From contig JAWZYU010000025.1 in assembly GCA_038380435.1 (NCBI GenBank), positions 29,426,707 through 29,490,706 on the forward strand: a DNA stretch of 64,000 nt. The letters run 5' to 3'. Positions 1 through 12,413 of this stretch are shown here, in pieces; within the stretch, counting starts at the first letter, position 1, and the number at the start of each line of letters is the position of its first letter. Position numbers and translations under genes: made by a program. This DNA comes from Ryuthela nishihirai. Lineage: Eukaryota; Arthropoda; Arachnida; Araneae; Heptathelidae. The notes beneath the pieces are model-generated. The model did not search any database. It worked only from the letters and a program-made list of their open reading frames with translations, and had not been told where the DNA came from.

Positions 1-611
1 TTCTTAAAAACTTTGGGGAGATTGTATCGTTTACTTTTCTAACTGAACATGCTGCGGTGAGGTATACAGTGTTTTTTTAAAAACTTTGGGGGGATTGTAT
101 CGTTTACTTTTCTAACTGAACATGCTGCGCTGAGGTGTACAGTGTTTTCTTAAAAACTTTGGGGGATTGTATCGTTTACCTTTCTAACTGAACACGCTGC
201 GGTGAGGTGTACAGTGTTTTCTTAAAAATTTTGGGGGGATTGTATCGTTTACTTTTCTAACTGAACATGCTGCGGTGAGGTGTAGAATGTTTTCTTAAAA
301 ACCTTTGGGGAATTGTGTCGTTTACTTTTCTAACTGAACATGCTGCGGTGAGGTGTACAGTGTTTTCTTAAAAACTTTGGGGAGATTGTATCGTTTACTT
401 TTCTAACTGAACATGCTGCGGTGAGGTGTAGAATGTTTTCTTAAAAACCTTCGGGGAATTGTGTCGTTTACTTTTCTAACTGAACATGCTGCGGTGAGGT
501 GTAGAATGTTTTCTTAAAAACCTTCGGGGAATTGTGTCGTTTACTTTTCTAACTGAACATGCTGCGGTGAGGTGTACAGTGTTTTCTTAAAAACTTTGGG
601 GTTTTGTATCG

Positions 612-3600
612 TTTACTTTTCTAACTGAACATGCTGCGGTGAGGTGTACAGTGTTTTCTTAAAAACTTTGGGGGGATTGTATCATTTACTTTTCTAACTG
701 AACATGCTGCGGTGAGGTGTACAGTGTTTTCTTAAAAACTTTGGGGGGATTGTATCGTTTACTTTTCTAACTGAACATGCTGCGGTGAGGTGTACAGTGT
801 TTTCTTAAAAACTTTGGGGGGATATTGTCGTTTACTTTTCTAACTGAACATGCTGCGGTGAGGTGTACAGTGTTTTCTCAAAAACTTTGGGGGATTGTGT
901 CGTTTACTTTTCTAACTGAACATGCTGCGGTGAGGTGTACAGTGTTTTCTTAAAAATTTTGGGGGGATTGTGTCGTTTACTTTTCTAACTGAACATGCTG
1001 CGGTGAGGTGTGCAGTGTTTTCTTAAAAACTTTGGGGAGATTGTATCGTTTACTTTTCTAACTGAACATGCTGCGGTGAGGTGTACAGTGTTTTCTTAAA
1101 AACTTTGGGGGGATTGTATCGTTTACTTTTCTAACTGAACATGCTGCGGTGAGGTGTACAGTGTTTTCTTAAAATCTTTGGGGGATTGTACCGTTTACTT
1201 TTCTAACTGAATATGCTGCGGTGAGGTGTACAGTGTTTTCTTAAAAATTTTGGGGGGATTGTATCATTTACTTTTCTAACTGAACATGCTGCGGTGAGGT
1301 GTACAGTGTTTTCTTAAAAACTTTGGGGGGATTGTATCGTTTACTTTTCTAACTGAACATGCTGCGGTGAGGTGTACAGTGTTTTCTTAAAAACTTTGGG
1401 GGGATTGTGTCGTTTACTTTTCTAACTGAACATGCTGCGGTGAGGTGTACAGTGTTTTCTTAAAAACTTTGGGGGGATTGTATCATTTACTTTTCTAACT
1501 GAACATGCTGCGGTGAGGTGTACAGTGTTTTCTTAAAAACTTTGGGGGGATTGTATCGTTTACTTTTCTAACTGAACATGCTGCGGTGAGGTGTACAGTG
1601 TTTTCTTAAAAACTTTGGGGGGATATTGTCGTTTACTTTTCTAACTGAACATGCTGCGGTGAGGTGTACAGTGTTTTCTCAAAAACTTTGGGGGATTGTG
1701 TCGTTTACTTTTCTAACTGAACATGCTGCGGTGAGGTGTACAGTGTTTTCTTAAAAATTTTGGGGGGATTGTGTCGTTTACTTTTCTAACTGAACATGCT
1801 GCGGTGAGGTGTGCAGTGTTTTCTTAAAAACTTTGGGGAGATTGTATCGTTTACTTTTCTAACTGAACATGCTGCGGTGAGGTGTACAGTGTTTTCTTAA
1901 AAACTTTGGGGGGATTGTATCGTTTACTTTTCTAACTGAACATGCTGCGGTGAGGTGTACAGTGTTTTCTTAAAATCTTTGGGGGATTGTACCGTTTACT
2001 TTTCTAACTGAATATGCTGCGGTGAGGTGTACAGTGTTTTCTTAAAAATTTTGGGGGGATTGTATCATTTACTTTTCTAACTGAACATGCTGCGGTGAGG
2101 TGTACAGTGTTTTCTTAAAAACTTTGGGGGGATTGTATCGTTTACTTTTCTAACTGAACATGCTGCGGTGAGGTGTACAGTGTTTTCTTAAAAACTTTGG
2201 GGGGATTGTGTCGTTTACTTTTCTAACTGAACATGCTGCGGTGAGGTGTACAGTGTTTTCTTAAAAACTTTGGGGGGATTGTATCATTTACTTTTCTAAC
2301 TGAACATGCTGCGGTGAGGTGTACAGTGTTTTCTTAAAAACTTTGGGGGGATTGTATCGTTTACTTTTCTAACTGAACATGCTGCGGTGAGGTGTACAGT
2401 GTTTTCTTAAAAACTTTGGGGGGATATTGTCGTTTACTTTTCTAACTGAACATGCTGCGGTGAGGTGTACAGTGTTTTCTCAAAAACTTTGGGGGATTGT
2501 GTCTTTCACTTTTCTAACTGAACATGCTGCGGTGAGGTGTACAGTGTTTTCTTAAAAATTTTGGGGGGATTGTGTCGTTTACTTTTCTAACTGAACATGC
2601 TGCGGTGAGGTGTGCAGTGTTTTCTTAAAAACTTTGGGGAGATTGTATCGTTTACTTTTCTAACTGAACATGCTGCGGTGAGGTGTACAGTGTTTTCTTA
2701 AAAACTTTGGGGGGATTGTATCGTTTACTTTTCTAACTGAACATGCTGCGGTGAGGTGTACAGTGTTTTCTTAAAATCTTTGGGGGATTGTACCGTTTAC
2801 TTTTCTAACTGAATATGCTGCGGTGAGGTGTACAGTGTTTTCTTAAAAATTTTGGGGGGATTGTATCATTTACTTTTCTAACTGAACATGCTGCGGTGAG
2901 GTGTACAGTGTTTTCTTAAAAACTTTGGGGGGATTGTATCGTTTACTTTTCTAACTGAACATGCTGCGGTGAGGTGTACAGTGTTTTCTTAAAAACTTTG
3001 GGGGGATTGTGTCGTTTACTTTTCTAACTGAACATGCTGCGGTGAGGTGTACAGTGTTTTCTTAAAAACTTTGGGGGGATTGTATCATTTACTTTTCTAA
3101 CTGAACATGCTGCGGTGAGGTGTACAGTGTTTTCTTAAAAACTTTGGGGGGATTGTATCGTTTACTTTTCTAACTGAACATGCTGCGGTGAGGTGTACAG
3201 TGTTTTCTTAAAAACTTTGGGGGGATATTGTCGTTTACTTTTCTAACTGAACATGCTGCGGTGAGGTGTACAGTGTTTTCTCAAAAACTTTGGGGGATTG
3301 TGTCGTTTACTTTTCTAACTGAACATGCTGCGGTGAGGTGTGCAGTGTTTTCTTAAAAACTTTGGGGAGATTGTATCGTTTACTTTTCTAACTGAACATG
3401 CTGCGGTGAGGTGTACAGTGTTTTCTTAAAAACTTTGGGGGGATTGTATCGTTTACTTTTCTAACTGAACATGCTGCGGTGAGGTGTACAGTGTTTTCTT
3501 AAAATCTTTGGGGGATTGTACCGTTTACTTTTCTAACTGAATATGCTGCGGTGAGGTGTACAGTGTTTTCTTAAAAATTTTGGGGGGATTGTATCATTTA

Positions 3601-3780
3601 CTTTTCTAACTGAACATGCTGCGGTGAGGTGTACAGTGTTTTCTTAAAAACTTTGGGGGGATTGTATCGTTTACTTTTCTAACTGAACATGCTGCGGTGA
3701 GGTGTACAGTGTTTTCTTAAAAACTTTGGGGGGATTGTGTCGTTTACTTTTCTAACTGAACATGCTGCGGTGAGGTGTAC
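612..3780. repeat. 801-bp higher-order repeat (11 monomers, about 4 copies)
   Basis: The diagnostic variant GATATTGTC occurs at 821, 1622, 2423 and 3224, exactly 801 bp apart each time. Eleven distinguishable monomers recur in fixed order: GATATTGTC, TCTCAAAAAC, AAAAATTTT with GTGTGCAG, GGGGAGATTG, plain, AAAATC with GTACCG and GAATATG, AAAAATTTT with ATCATTT, plain, GTGTCG, ATCATTT, plain. The fourth copy lacks the third monomer. Before about 612 and after about 3780 the order breaks down. Confidence 0.95.
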
Positions 3781-5389
3781 AGTGTTTTCTCAAAAACTTT
3801 GGCGGGATTGTGTCGTTTACTTTTCTAATTGAACATGCTGCGGTGAGGTGTACAGTGTTTTCTTAAAAATTTTGGGGGGTTTGTGGCGTTTAGTTTTCTA
3901 ACTGAACATGCTGCGGTGAGGTGTACAGTGTTTTCTTAAATACTTTGGGGAGATTGTATCGTTTACTTTTCTAACTGAACATGCTGCGGTGAGGTGTACA
4001 GTGTTTTCTTGAAAACTTTGGGGATTGTGTCGTTTACTTTTCTAACTGAACATGCTGCGGTGAGGTGTACAGTGTTTTCTTAAAAACTTTGGGGGATTGT
4101 ATCGTTTACTTTTCTAACTGAACATGCTGCTGTGAGGTGTACAGTGTTTTCTTAAAAACTTTGGGGGGATTGTGTCGTTTACTTTTCTAACTGAACATGC
4201 TGCGGTGAGGTGTACAGTGTTTTCTTAAAAACTTTGGGGGATTGTATCGTTTACTTTTCTAACTGAACATGCTGCGGTGAGGTGTACAGTGTTTTTTAAA
4301 AACTTTGGGGGGATTGTATCGTTTACTTTTCTAACTGAACATGCTGCGGTGAGGTGTACAGTGTTTTCTTAAAAACTTTGGGGGGATTGTATCGTTTACT
4401 TTTCTAACTGAACATGCTGCGGTGAGGTGTAGAATGTTTTCTTAAAAACCTTGGGGGAATTGTGTCGTTTACTTTTCTAACTGAACATGCTGCGGTGAGG
4501 TGTACAGTGTTTTCTTAAAAACTTTGGGGGGATTGTATCGTTTACTTTTCTAACTGAACATGCTGCGGTGAGGTACAGTGTTTTCTTAAAAACTTTGGGG
4601 GGATTGTGTCGTTTACTTTTCTAACTGAACATGCTGCGGTGAGGTGTACAGTGTTTTCTCAAAAATTTTGGGAGATTGTGTCGTTTACTTTTCTAACTGA
4701 ACATGCTGCGGTGAGGTGTACAGTGTTTTCATAAAAATTTTGGGGGGAATGTGTCGTTTACCTTTCTAACTGAACATGCTGCGGTGAGGTGTACAGTGTT
4801 TTCTTAAAAATTTTGGGGAGATTGTATCGTTTACTTTTCTAACTGAACATGCTGCGGTGAGGTGCACAGTGTTTTCTTAAAATCTTTGGGGGATTGTATC
4901 GTTTACTTTTCTAACTGAACATGCTGCGGTGAGGTGTACGGTGTTTTCTTAAAAGCTTTGGGGGGATTGTATCATTTACTTTTCTAACTGAACATGCTGC
5001 GGTGAGGTGTACAGTGTTTTCTTAAAAACTTTGGGGGGATTGTATCGTTTACTTTTCTAACTGAACATGCTGCGGTGAGGTACAGTGTTTTCTTAAAAAC
5101 TTTGGGGGGATTGTGTCGTTTACTTTTCTAACTGAACATGCTGCGGTGAGGTGTACAGTGTTTTCTCAAACACTTTGGGGGAATTGGGTCGTTTACTTTT
5201 CTAACTGAACATGCTGCGGTGAGGTGTACAGTGTTTTCTTAAAAATTTTGGGGGGATTGTGTCGTTTACTTTTCTAACTGAACATGCTGCGGTGAGGTGT
5301 ACAGTGTTTTCTTAAAAACTTTGGGGAGATTGTATCGTTTACTTTTCTAATTGAACATGCTGCGGTGAGGTGTACAGTGTTTTCTTAAA

Positions 5390-7540
5390 AACTTTGGGGG
5401 GATTGTATCGTTTACTTTTCTAAGTGAACACGCTGCGGTGAGGTGTACAGTGTTTTCTTAAAAACTTTGGAGGATTGTATCGTTTACTTTTCTAACTGAA
5501 CATGCTGCGGTGAGGTGTACAGTGTTTTCTTAAAAACTTTGGGGGGATTGTATCGTTTACTTTTCTAACTGAACATGCTGCGGTGAGGTGTAGAGTGTTT
5601 TCTTAAAAACTTTGGGGGATTGTGTCGTTTATTTTTTCTAACTTAACATGCTGCGGTGAGGTGTACAGTGTTTTCTCAAAAACGTTGGGGGATTGTGTCG
5701 TTTACTTTTCTAACTGAACATGCTGCGGTGAGGTGTACAGTATTTTCTTAAAAACTTTGGGGGGATTGTGTCGTTTACTTTTCTAACTGAACATGCTGCG
5801 GTGAGGTGTACAGTGTTTTCTTAAAAACTTTGGGGGGATTGTGTCGTTTACTTTTCTAACTGAACATGCTGCGGTGAGGTGTACAGTGTTTTCTTAAAAA
5901 CTTTGGGGGATTGTATCGTTTACTTTTCTAACTGAACATGCTGCGGTGAGGTGTACAGTGTTTTCTCAAAAACTTTGGGGGGATTGTGTCGTTTACGTTT
6001 CTAACTGAACATGCTGCGGTGAGGTGTACAGTGTTTTCTTAAAAACTTTGGGGGATTGTATCGTTTACTTTTCTAACTGAACATGCTGCGGTGAGGTGCA
6101 GTGTTTTCTTAAAAACTTTGGGGGGATGGTATCGTTTATTTTTCTAATTGAACATGCTGCGGTGAGGTGTACAGTGTTTTCTCAAAAACTTTGAGGAGAT
6201 TGTATCGTTTACTTTTCTAACTGAACATGCTGCGGTGAGGTGTACAGTGTTTTCTTAAAAACTTTGGGGAGATTGTATCGTTTACTTTTCTAACTGAACA
6301 TGCTGCGGTGAGGTGTACAGTGTTTTCTTAAAAACTTTGGGGGGATTGTATCGTTTACTTTTCTAAGTGAACACGCTGCGGTGAGGTGTACAGTGTTTTC
6401 TTAAAAACTTTGGAGGATTGTAACGTTTACTTTTCTAACTGAACATGCTGCGGTGAGGTGTACAGTGTTTTCTTAAAAACTTTGGGGGGATTGTATCGTT
6501 TACTTTTCTAACTGAACATGCTGCGGTGAGGTGTAGAGTGTTTTCTTAAAAACTTTGGGGGATTGTGTCGTTTATTTTTTCTAACTTAACATGCTGCGGT
6601 GAGGTGTACAGTGTTTTCTCAAAAACGTTGGGGGGATTGTATCGTTTACCTTTCTAACTGAACATGCTGCGGTGAGGTGTACAGTTTTTTCTTAAAAACT
6701 TTGGGGGGATTGTATCGTTTACTTTTCTAACTGAACATGCTGCGGTGAGGTGTACAATGTTTTCTTAAAAACTTTGGGGGATTGTATCGTTTACCTTTCT
6801 AACTGAACATGCTGCGGTGAGGTGTACAGTGTTTTCTTAAAAACTTTGGGGGGATTGTATCGTTTACTTTTCTAACTGAACATGCTGCGGTGAGGTGTAT
6901 AGTGTTTTCTTAAAAACTTTGGGGGGATTGTGTCGTTTACTTTTCTAACTGAACATGCTGCGGTGAGGTGTACAGTGTTTTCTCAAAAACGTTGGGGGAT
7001 TGTGTCGTTTACTTTTCTAACTGAACATGCTGCGGTGAGGTGTACAGTATTTTCTTAAAAACTTTGGGGGGATTGTGTCGTTTACTTTTCTAACTGAACA
7101 TGCTGCGGTGAGGTGTACAGTGTTTTCTTAAAAACTTTGGGGGGATTGTGTCGTTTACTTTTCTAACTGAACATGCTGCGGTGAGGTGTACAGTGTTTTC
7201 TTAAAAACTTTGGGGGATTGTATCGTTTACTTTTCTAACTGAACATGCTGCGGTGAGGTGTACAGTGTTTTCTCAAAAACTTTGGGGGGATTGTGTCGTT
7301 TACGTTTCTAACTGAACATGCTGCGGTGAGGTGTACAATGTTTTCTTAAAAACTTTGGGGGATTGTATCGTTTACTTTTCTAACTGAACATGCTGCGGTG
7401 AGGTGCAGTGTTTTCTTAAAAACTTTGGGGGGATGGTATCGTTTATTTTTCTAATTGAACATGCTGCGGTGAGGTGTACAGTGTTTTCTCAAAAACTTTG
7501 AGGAGATTGTATCGTTTACTTTTCTAACTGAACATGCTGC
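5390..7540. repeat. Second higher-order block of the 73-bp satellite
   Basis: Variant markers repeat at two offsets. TAAGTGAACACG and TAACTTAAC recur 943 bp apart (5421/6364 and 5639/6582). ACAGTATTTTC and GAGGTGCAGTG recur 1307 bp apart (5737/7044 and 6093/7400). The second copy therefore carries about five extra monomers (364 bp) between the two shared parts. GAGGTGCAGTG appears again at 8197. Confidence 0.85.
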
Positions 7541-8340
7541 GGTGAGGTGTACAGTGTTTTCTTAAAAACTTTGGGGGATTGTATCGTTTACTTTTCTAAC
7601 TGAACATGCTGCGGTGAGGTGTACAGTGTTTTCTTAAAAACTTTGGGGGGATTGTATCGTTTACTTTTCTAACTGAACATGCTGCGGTGAGGTGTACAGT
7701 GTTTTCTTAAAAACTTTGGGGGGATTGTGTCGTTTACTTTTCTAACTGAACATGCTGCGGTGAGGTGTACAGTGTGTTCTCAAAAACGTTGGGGGATTGT
7801 GTCGTTTACTTTTCTAACTGAACATGCTGCGGTGAGGTGTACAATGTTTTCTTAAAAACTTTGGGGGATTGTGTCGTTTACTTTTCTAACTGAACATGCT
7901 GCGATGAGGTGTACAGTATTTTCTTAAAAACTTTGGAGAGATTGTATCGTTTACTTCTCTAACTGAACATGCTGCGGTGAGGTGTACAGTGTTTTCTTAA
8001 AAACTTTGAGGGGATTGTGTCGTTTACTTTTCTAACTGAACATGCTGCGGTGAGGTGTACAGTGTTTTCTTAAAAACTTTGGGGGATTGTATCGTTTTCT
8101 TTTCTAACTGAACATGCTGCGGTGAGGTGTACAGTGTTTTCTTAAAAACTTTGGGGGGATTGTATCGTTTACTTTTCTAACTGAACATGCTGCGGTGAGG
8201 TGCAGTGTTTTCTTAAAAACTTTGGGGGGATGGTATCGTTTATTTTTCTAATTGAACATATTGCGGTGAGGTGTACAGTGTTTTCTCAAAAACTTTGAGG
8301 TGATTGTATCGTTTAATTTTCTAACTGAACATGCTGAGGT

Positions 8341-8570
8341 GACCCCGTCCCTCAAAAATCTAGAGAGTCTGGAAGAATGGAATGTAGGAATATGTAACAG
8401 TTGATTCCCAAAAACTAGAAGTTGGGAAAGTGTAAAATAGGAATGTGCACAGTGCATCATAAAAAAGCTTCGAGACATCAAAAGAGTGGAATGTAAGGAT
8501 GAGTATAGCGCTTTCTTAAAAGTTTAGAGAGATTGGAGAAGTGATTTCATTTTTCTGCGTCAAACCTGAT
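8341..8570. repeat. Decayed satellite-related monomers at the array edge
   Basis: Three to four degenerate units of about 53-57 bp carry recognisable pieces of the main monomer: an ACAGTG/ATAGCG block, TTTCTTAAAAGTTTAGAGAGATTGG near 8508, and GGAATGTAGG spacers. They look like old or shorter relatives of the 73-bp unit. Confidence 0.6.
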
Positions 8571-8941
8571 CAACAGAGACTGAGAAGTGTGAGTGATTTA
8601 GTGACAGGAGGTAAAGACATTACTGAAATCTGTCTAAATGTTAATCTGCAACATTATTTGATATTTTATTATTGCAATATTTTTACCAATAACCGCCGTT
8701 AAAATCTAATTGATCTGGAAAGTTTTTTTAAACTATATAAAACGCAAGCAATAATTGTTATATTAATCAACTTGACTGAAGTACATTCAAGTATAGTATT
8801 ATTTTAAAATCATTTATTTAGTCAAACAATTATAAATAAATCACTTCAGTTTACAGATATTCCGCAAAACTAAGAGCTTATCTGCATGAGGGAATAATAC
8901 AATATTTCATAATCACATCGTATTTTTATATTCCTCTTAAG
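8571..8941. other. AT-rich unassigned sequence
   Basis: No ORF, repeat unit or RNA gene recognised. Confidence 0.5.
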
Positions 8942-9153
8942 CTTGGGTTGGGTTGTTTTACCTCTGAGAGGCACTGTTTTGCATACCATGGGCTAAATGG
9001 CCAGGTCACATGGACCCCGAAGGCTCAGAGAAGTTTGGGGGAGGGGACCCACTGGAACAGTTGTTGGGAGACAGATGGTAGCCTCCCGTCAAGGCCATTC
9101 AGTTCTTTAACGTGCACAGGGTATGGCTCTCCCGCACACGGGGCCACGGCTTA
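8942..9153 (-). mobile_element. SINE-A, head missing
   Basis: The CCAAC-type tail and 3' half of the consensus are present. The copy stops inside the body before the tRNA-like head, so it is 5'-truncated. Confidence 0.88.
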
Positions 9154-10259
9154 TTCCCCTTAAGAACTAGACAATTTGTTAGTAGATGTAAATTTTAATT
9201 TCTGAAAATCTATTTAATTTCAGTTCTCAAAAAGAACTTATTTTTAGCAGTTCCCTTGATAACAGATTAAAATTGCAAGGAATTTTGTAGCCACATCTCT
9301 TCTTCCATAGTTATTTGTAAAGTTCGGTAGTTGGAAATAATTTTTTCCTTTGAATCTTCGTTTATATCATATTGAACTTTTATGTGTATTGTGAAACAAA
9401 CTAAGTATAATTACGTTGTATTTATTTAGGCTCTAGTACGGTAAAACATTCAAGTAAATAAATCTATCCTGACCTGTAGTTAGATGTGTATGGTCTTTAA
9501 TGGCATTATGTTTTAAGCTATTGAGGATTGAATACGTTCTATTTTTCTAATATTTGTTATGTTGGTTGTACCATGTATTGTTATGGTATAATTTAAAACG
9601 GACTCACAGATTACTTTATAAAACTATTCAAGTGTTTGCATCCATAATATAACGTAGTTTATTTAACTTTAAAGTAGAAACCTTAATGTGTCGCAGATTG
9701 TTCTCCATGTGAACGTTCCATTGAAGAGTGCTGTCAATATGTCATCGTACATACTTTATGGTATGTATTGTCTCATTTTTGATGCATCTGCAGTTGACTA
9801 GCTCAGAAATAGTTTCTTTTTTGTGTACACTTTAATTTGTGTGTTAGGGTAATACGCGTATTAACCTAGGAACTGCAGATTTATGATCCTGGCGTGATCC
9901 TACTGAGACAATCCCCGACTCATTCTGAAAAAAAAAAACTCAATTTTTTTTATATAACAAAAAATGGCACGGGGGAATCCCATCTGCCAAATTTGGGATC
10001 GGGCCTCCAAGTATTGACATAAATTACAAAGGAATCAAATCTGCTGAATACGGATAGCCATTTTATTAATAGTTAATCAGGCTCCAACGCCTTTATTGCG
10101 AGTTTCACGTGGAAATTATTAAGCGTGACGTGATATTAGTATGCATTGAAAGAAGAAAAAATGTCAGAATACGCCCGCTCAACCCGAAATTAATTATCGA
10201 TATTATTTATAATACCTTTTTTTGCATTTCGAATGCAATGCACATACAGTAAGATTGAA
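9154..10259. other. AT-rich unassigned sequence
   Basis: No convincing ORF. A short stretch near 9960-10010 resembles motifs inside the Helitron-like pair at 18 kb, too weakly to call. Confidence 0.45.
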
Positions 10260-10619
10260 CACTTTGTTTGCACACAGTGGGGTAAATGGCTCGATCATAA
10301 AGATCTCGTGGGTTCAGAGAAGGTTAGGGGGAGGGAACCCACTGGAAGAGCTGTTGGGAGACAGATGGTAGCCTCCCATCAAGGCCACCCAGGTTTCTTT
10401 AACGTGCACAGGGTATGGCTCTCATGCACACGGGGCCATGGCTTAACGTCCCATCCGACGGACGGTGGCCTTTTCAAGCCCATCGGTGACCCCTACTGAC
10501 CGAGGGAAGGGCGGGGAGTTTTGCGGAGATTAATCTCAATGCTGGCCCAGCTGGAACTCGAACCTGGGAACTACAGATTACGAGCCTGGAGCGCTACGTC
10601 TGAGCCAACCCCACCCCCA
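10260..10619 (-). mobile_element. SINE-A, old, tail end lost
   Basis: Body and tRNA-like head are recognisable with many substitutions. The tail is replaced by unrelated sequence. B-box remnant is near 10,557. Confidence 0.85.
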
Positions 10620-11550
10620 TATATACAGTAGGAATATCGATACATGCAAATACGATAGAAATACCAATACAAATATAATTGGAATCCACAATTAGTTAGA
10701 ATATCTCTGAGAGATACTAGTCAATCCAAAGATTTATTTTTTTTAAATATTATTGCTAGTAAAAGTTTAAATAAAATTTTTTTTGGCTCTTTAATTTTTC
10801 ATGTTTTTTGAAATGAAATCGAAGATATATGCAATGATAAAACATTTGTAAAAGAACTGAAAAAATAAATATTAAACCAAGAGAACGTTGATTTTTTTGT
10901 TTATTTAACCTGTGTCTCCAAAACGGTATTATTTAATTGCTATTGAGATTGTTCAAACACCTAAACATTATAGTGTGAACATATAATAAATTCTATTACT
11001 AATATCCACATGCGAGTCATAACACTCTTGCGAATAAATAATTATTTTTGTTAAATACATCTGTATTCAGACAATTAAATGATAAATATTATATGGCTGT
11101 AAATAAATAATTAATAAAAAAATATAAAAAAATTCTGAGAGAAAAATTATAACGTATATATGCAACTGTTTCAAAATAAACACTTCAAAGGGAAATTATT
11201 TTGTTGAACCAGTTTTTCACAATAATTATGGAAAAGCGCGGATATCTTATCAAATACCCAAAAATTTTAATTATCTACCGAGAGATCTGTTATGCCTGAG
11301 CACATATTCAAAAATTAAAACTAAAGTTTTGAAATGGTTATTAGATGTAAGTAATTGAAAAGTAATGCTTAAAAAGTCATATCCTGTATCTGGTATCTTT
11401 TAAGCATGTGCAATTTTAATGTGAAACGATGACTTGTACAATAGGTGATAGTTTTGTGCAATATGTGCTGTAATCTGAAATTTTATAGGTTTATTTTATA
11501 AATGTGTTTAATTTTTCATGTCTATGTTTTAATACGTGTTTTTCTTTTTT
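10620..11550. other. AT-rich unassigned sequence
   Basis: Very AT-rich, dense in stops in all frames, nothing recognised. Confidence 0.5.
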
Positions 11551-11563
11551 GTTGTTGTTATTG

Positions 11564-11949
11564 GATTGGATTGTTTTACCTCTGAGCGGCACTTTTTTGC
11601 ACACCATGGGCTAAATGGCCAGGCTACAAGGACCCCGAAGGCTCAGAGAAGGTTGGGGGAGGGGACCCACTGGAACAGCTGTTGGGAGACAGATGGTAGC
11701 CTCCCGTCAAGGTCATCCAGCGTGTTCTTTAACGTGCGCAGGGTATGGCTCTCCCGCACACGGGGCCACGGCTTAACGTCCCATCCGACGGACGGCGGCC
11801 TTTTCAAGCCCATCGGTGTCCCCTACTGACCGTGGGCAGGGCGGGGAAATTTTGCGGAGATAAATCTCAACGCTGACCCAGCTGGGACTCGAACCTGGGA
11901 ACTACAGATTACGAGCCTGGCGAGCTACCGACTAAGCCACCCCCGCCCC
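11564..11949 (-). mobile_element. SINE-A, full length with 13-bp TSD
   Basis: Complete copy on the minus strand. Read in its own sense: a GGGGCGGGGG start, A box TGGCTCAGTCGG-like, B box GGTTCGAGTCC, then a tRNA-unrelated body and a short (CCAAY) tail. It is flanked by the perfect duplication GTTGTTGTTATTG at 11551-11563 and 11950-11962, as expected for target-primed reverse transcription. The anticodon-loop position reads CTCGTAA, so the head looks like a tRNA-Thr(CGT) or a mutated elongator tRNA-Met. A 97-aa frame inside it is incidental. Confidence 0.95.
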
Positions 11950-12199
11950 GTTGTTGTTATTGTTTTAGTTTCTTTTTTTAATCATGTGTTTATTTTCCAT
12001 TATACATGTCATATTCTTCAATAAACCTGTCATGTGATTGAAAGGAATCCTGCTGACAAGCCATAAGGCTTAGCGGGGTAATCTATGTATTTAACCATAC
12101 TAAGGCTTAAGGAAAGGCAGCTGTGAAATGTAGGAAAATTGTTCGTGTTCAATGTTTGGAACAGTTAACTTCAGTGTTATTGTATGTAGTTTCTATTAT

Positions 12200-12413
12200 A
12201 AATATAAATACATAAATAAATAAATACTCCCTCAAGCAGCTGCTTGCCACAGAGATCTGACAGGAGCCTATCAGTTTAATACGCCATAGTAGAAGGTCTG
12301 TGAGGATGGCGGGACCTCAGCAGAAAAACAGCACACACATCCATGCCTTACCCAAAGCTCGAACCCAGGTCCCGCAGATCAGTAGCCACGCGTGCTAACC
12401 ACTCGGCCATAGA
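12200..12413 (-). mobile_element. SINE-B, full-length reference copy
   Basis: On the minus strand it starts with TGGCCGAGTGGTTAGCAC (A box, Ser/Leu-type tRNA style), has B box GGGTTCGAGC, a body of about 130 bp, and ends in a degenerate (ATTT)n tail. It is unrelated to SINE-A beyond the Pol III promoter. Other copies lie at 42,709, 47,404 and 56,551. Confidence 0.88.

Larger units (their letters stand above)
1..8340. repeat. 73-bp satellite array (about 114 monomers)
   Basis: Head-to-tail monomers of 72-74 bp, each with a TTAAAAACTTT block, a run of 4-6 G, a TCGTTTACTTTTCTAACTG block and CATGCTGCGGTGAGGTGTAC. The length varies mainly in the G run. Most neighbours differ by only a few bases. 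The array enters from the left edge, so its true length is unknown. There is no meaningful ORF and no CENP-B-box-like motif that I could see. Long homogeneous arrays of this kind are usual in heterochromatin, but its chromosomal position cannot be read from the window. Confidence 0.97.

Noticed and set aside
1..8340. CRISPR-like or telomeric array
   Set aside because: Units are contiguous 73-bp monomers without unique spacers and do not resemble telomere repeats. The context is eukaryotic.
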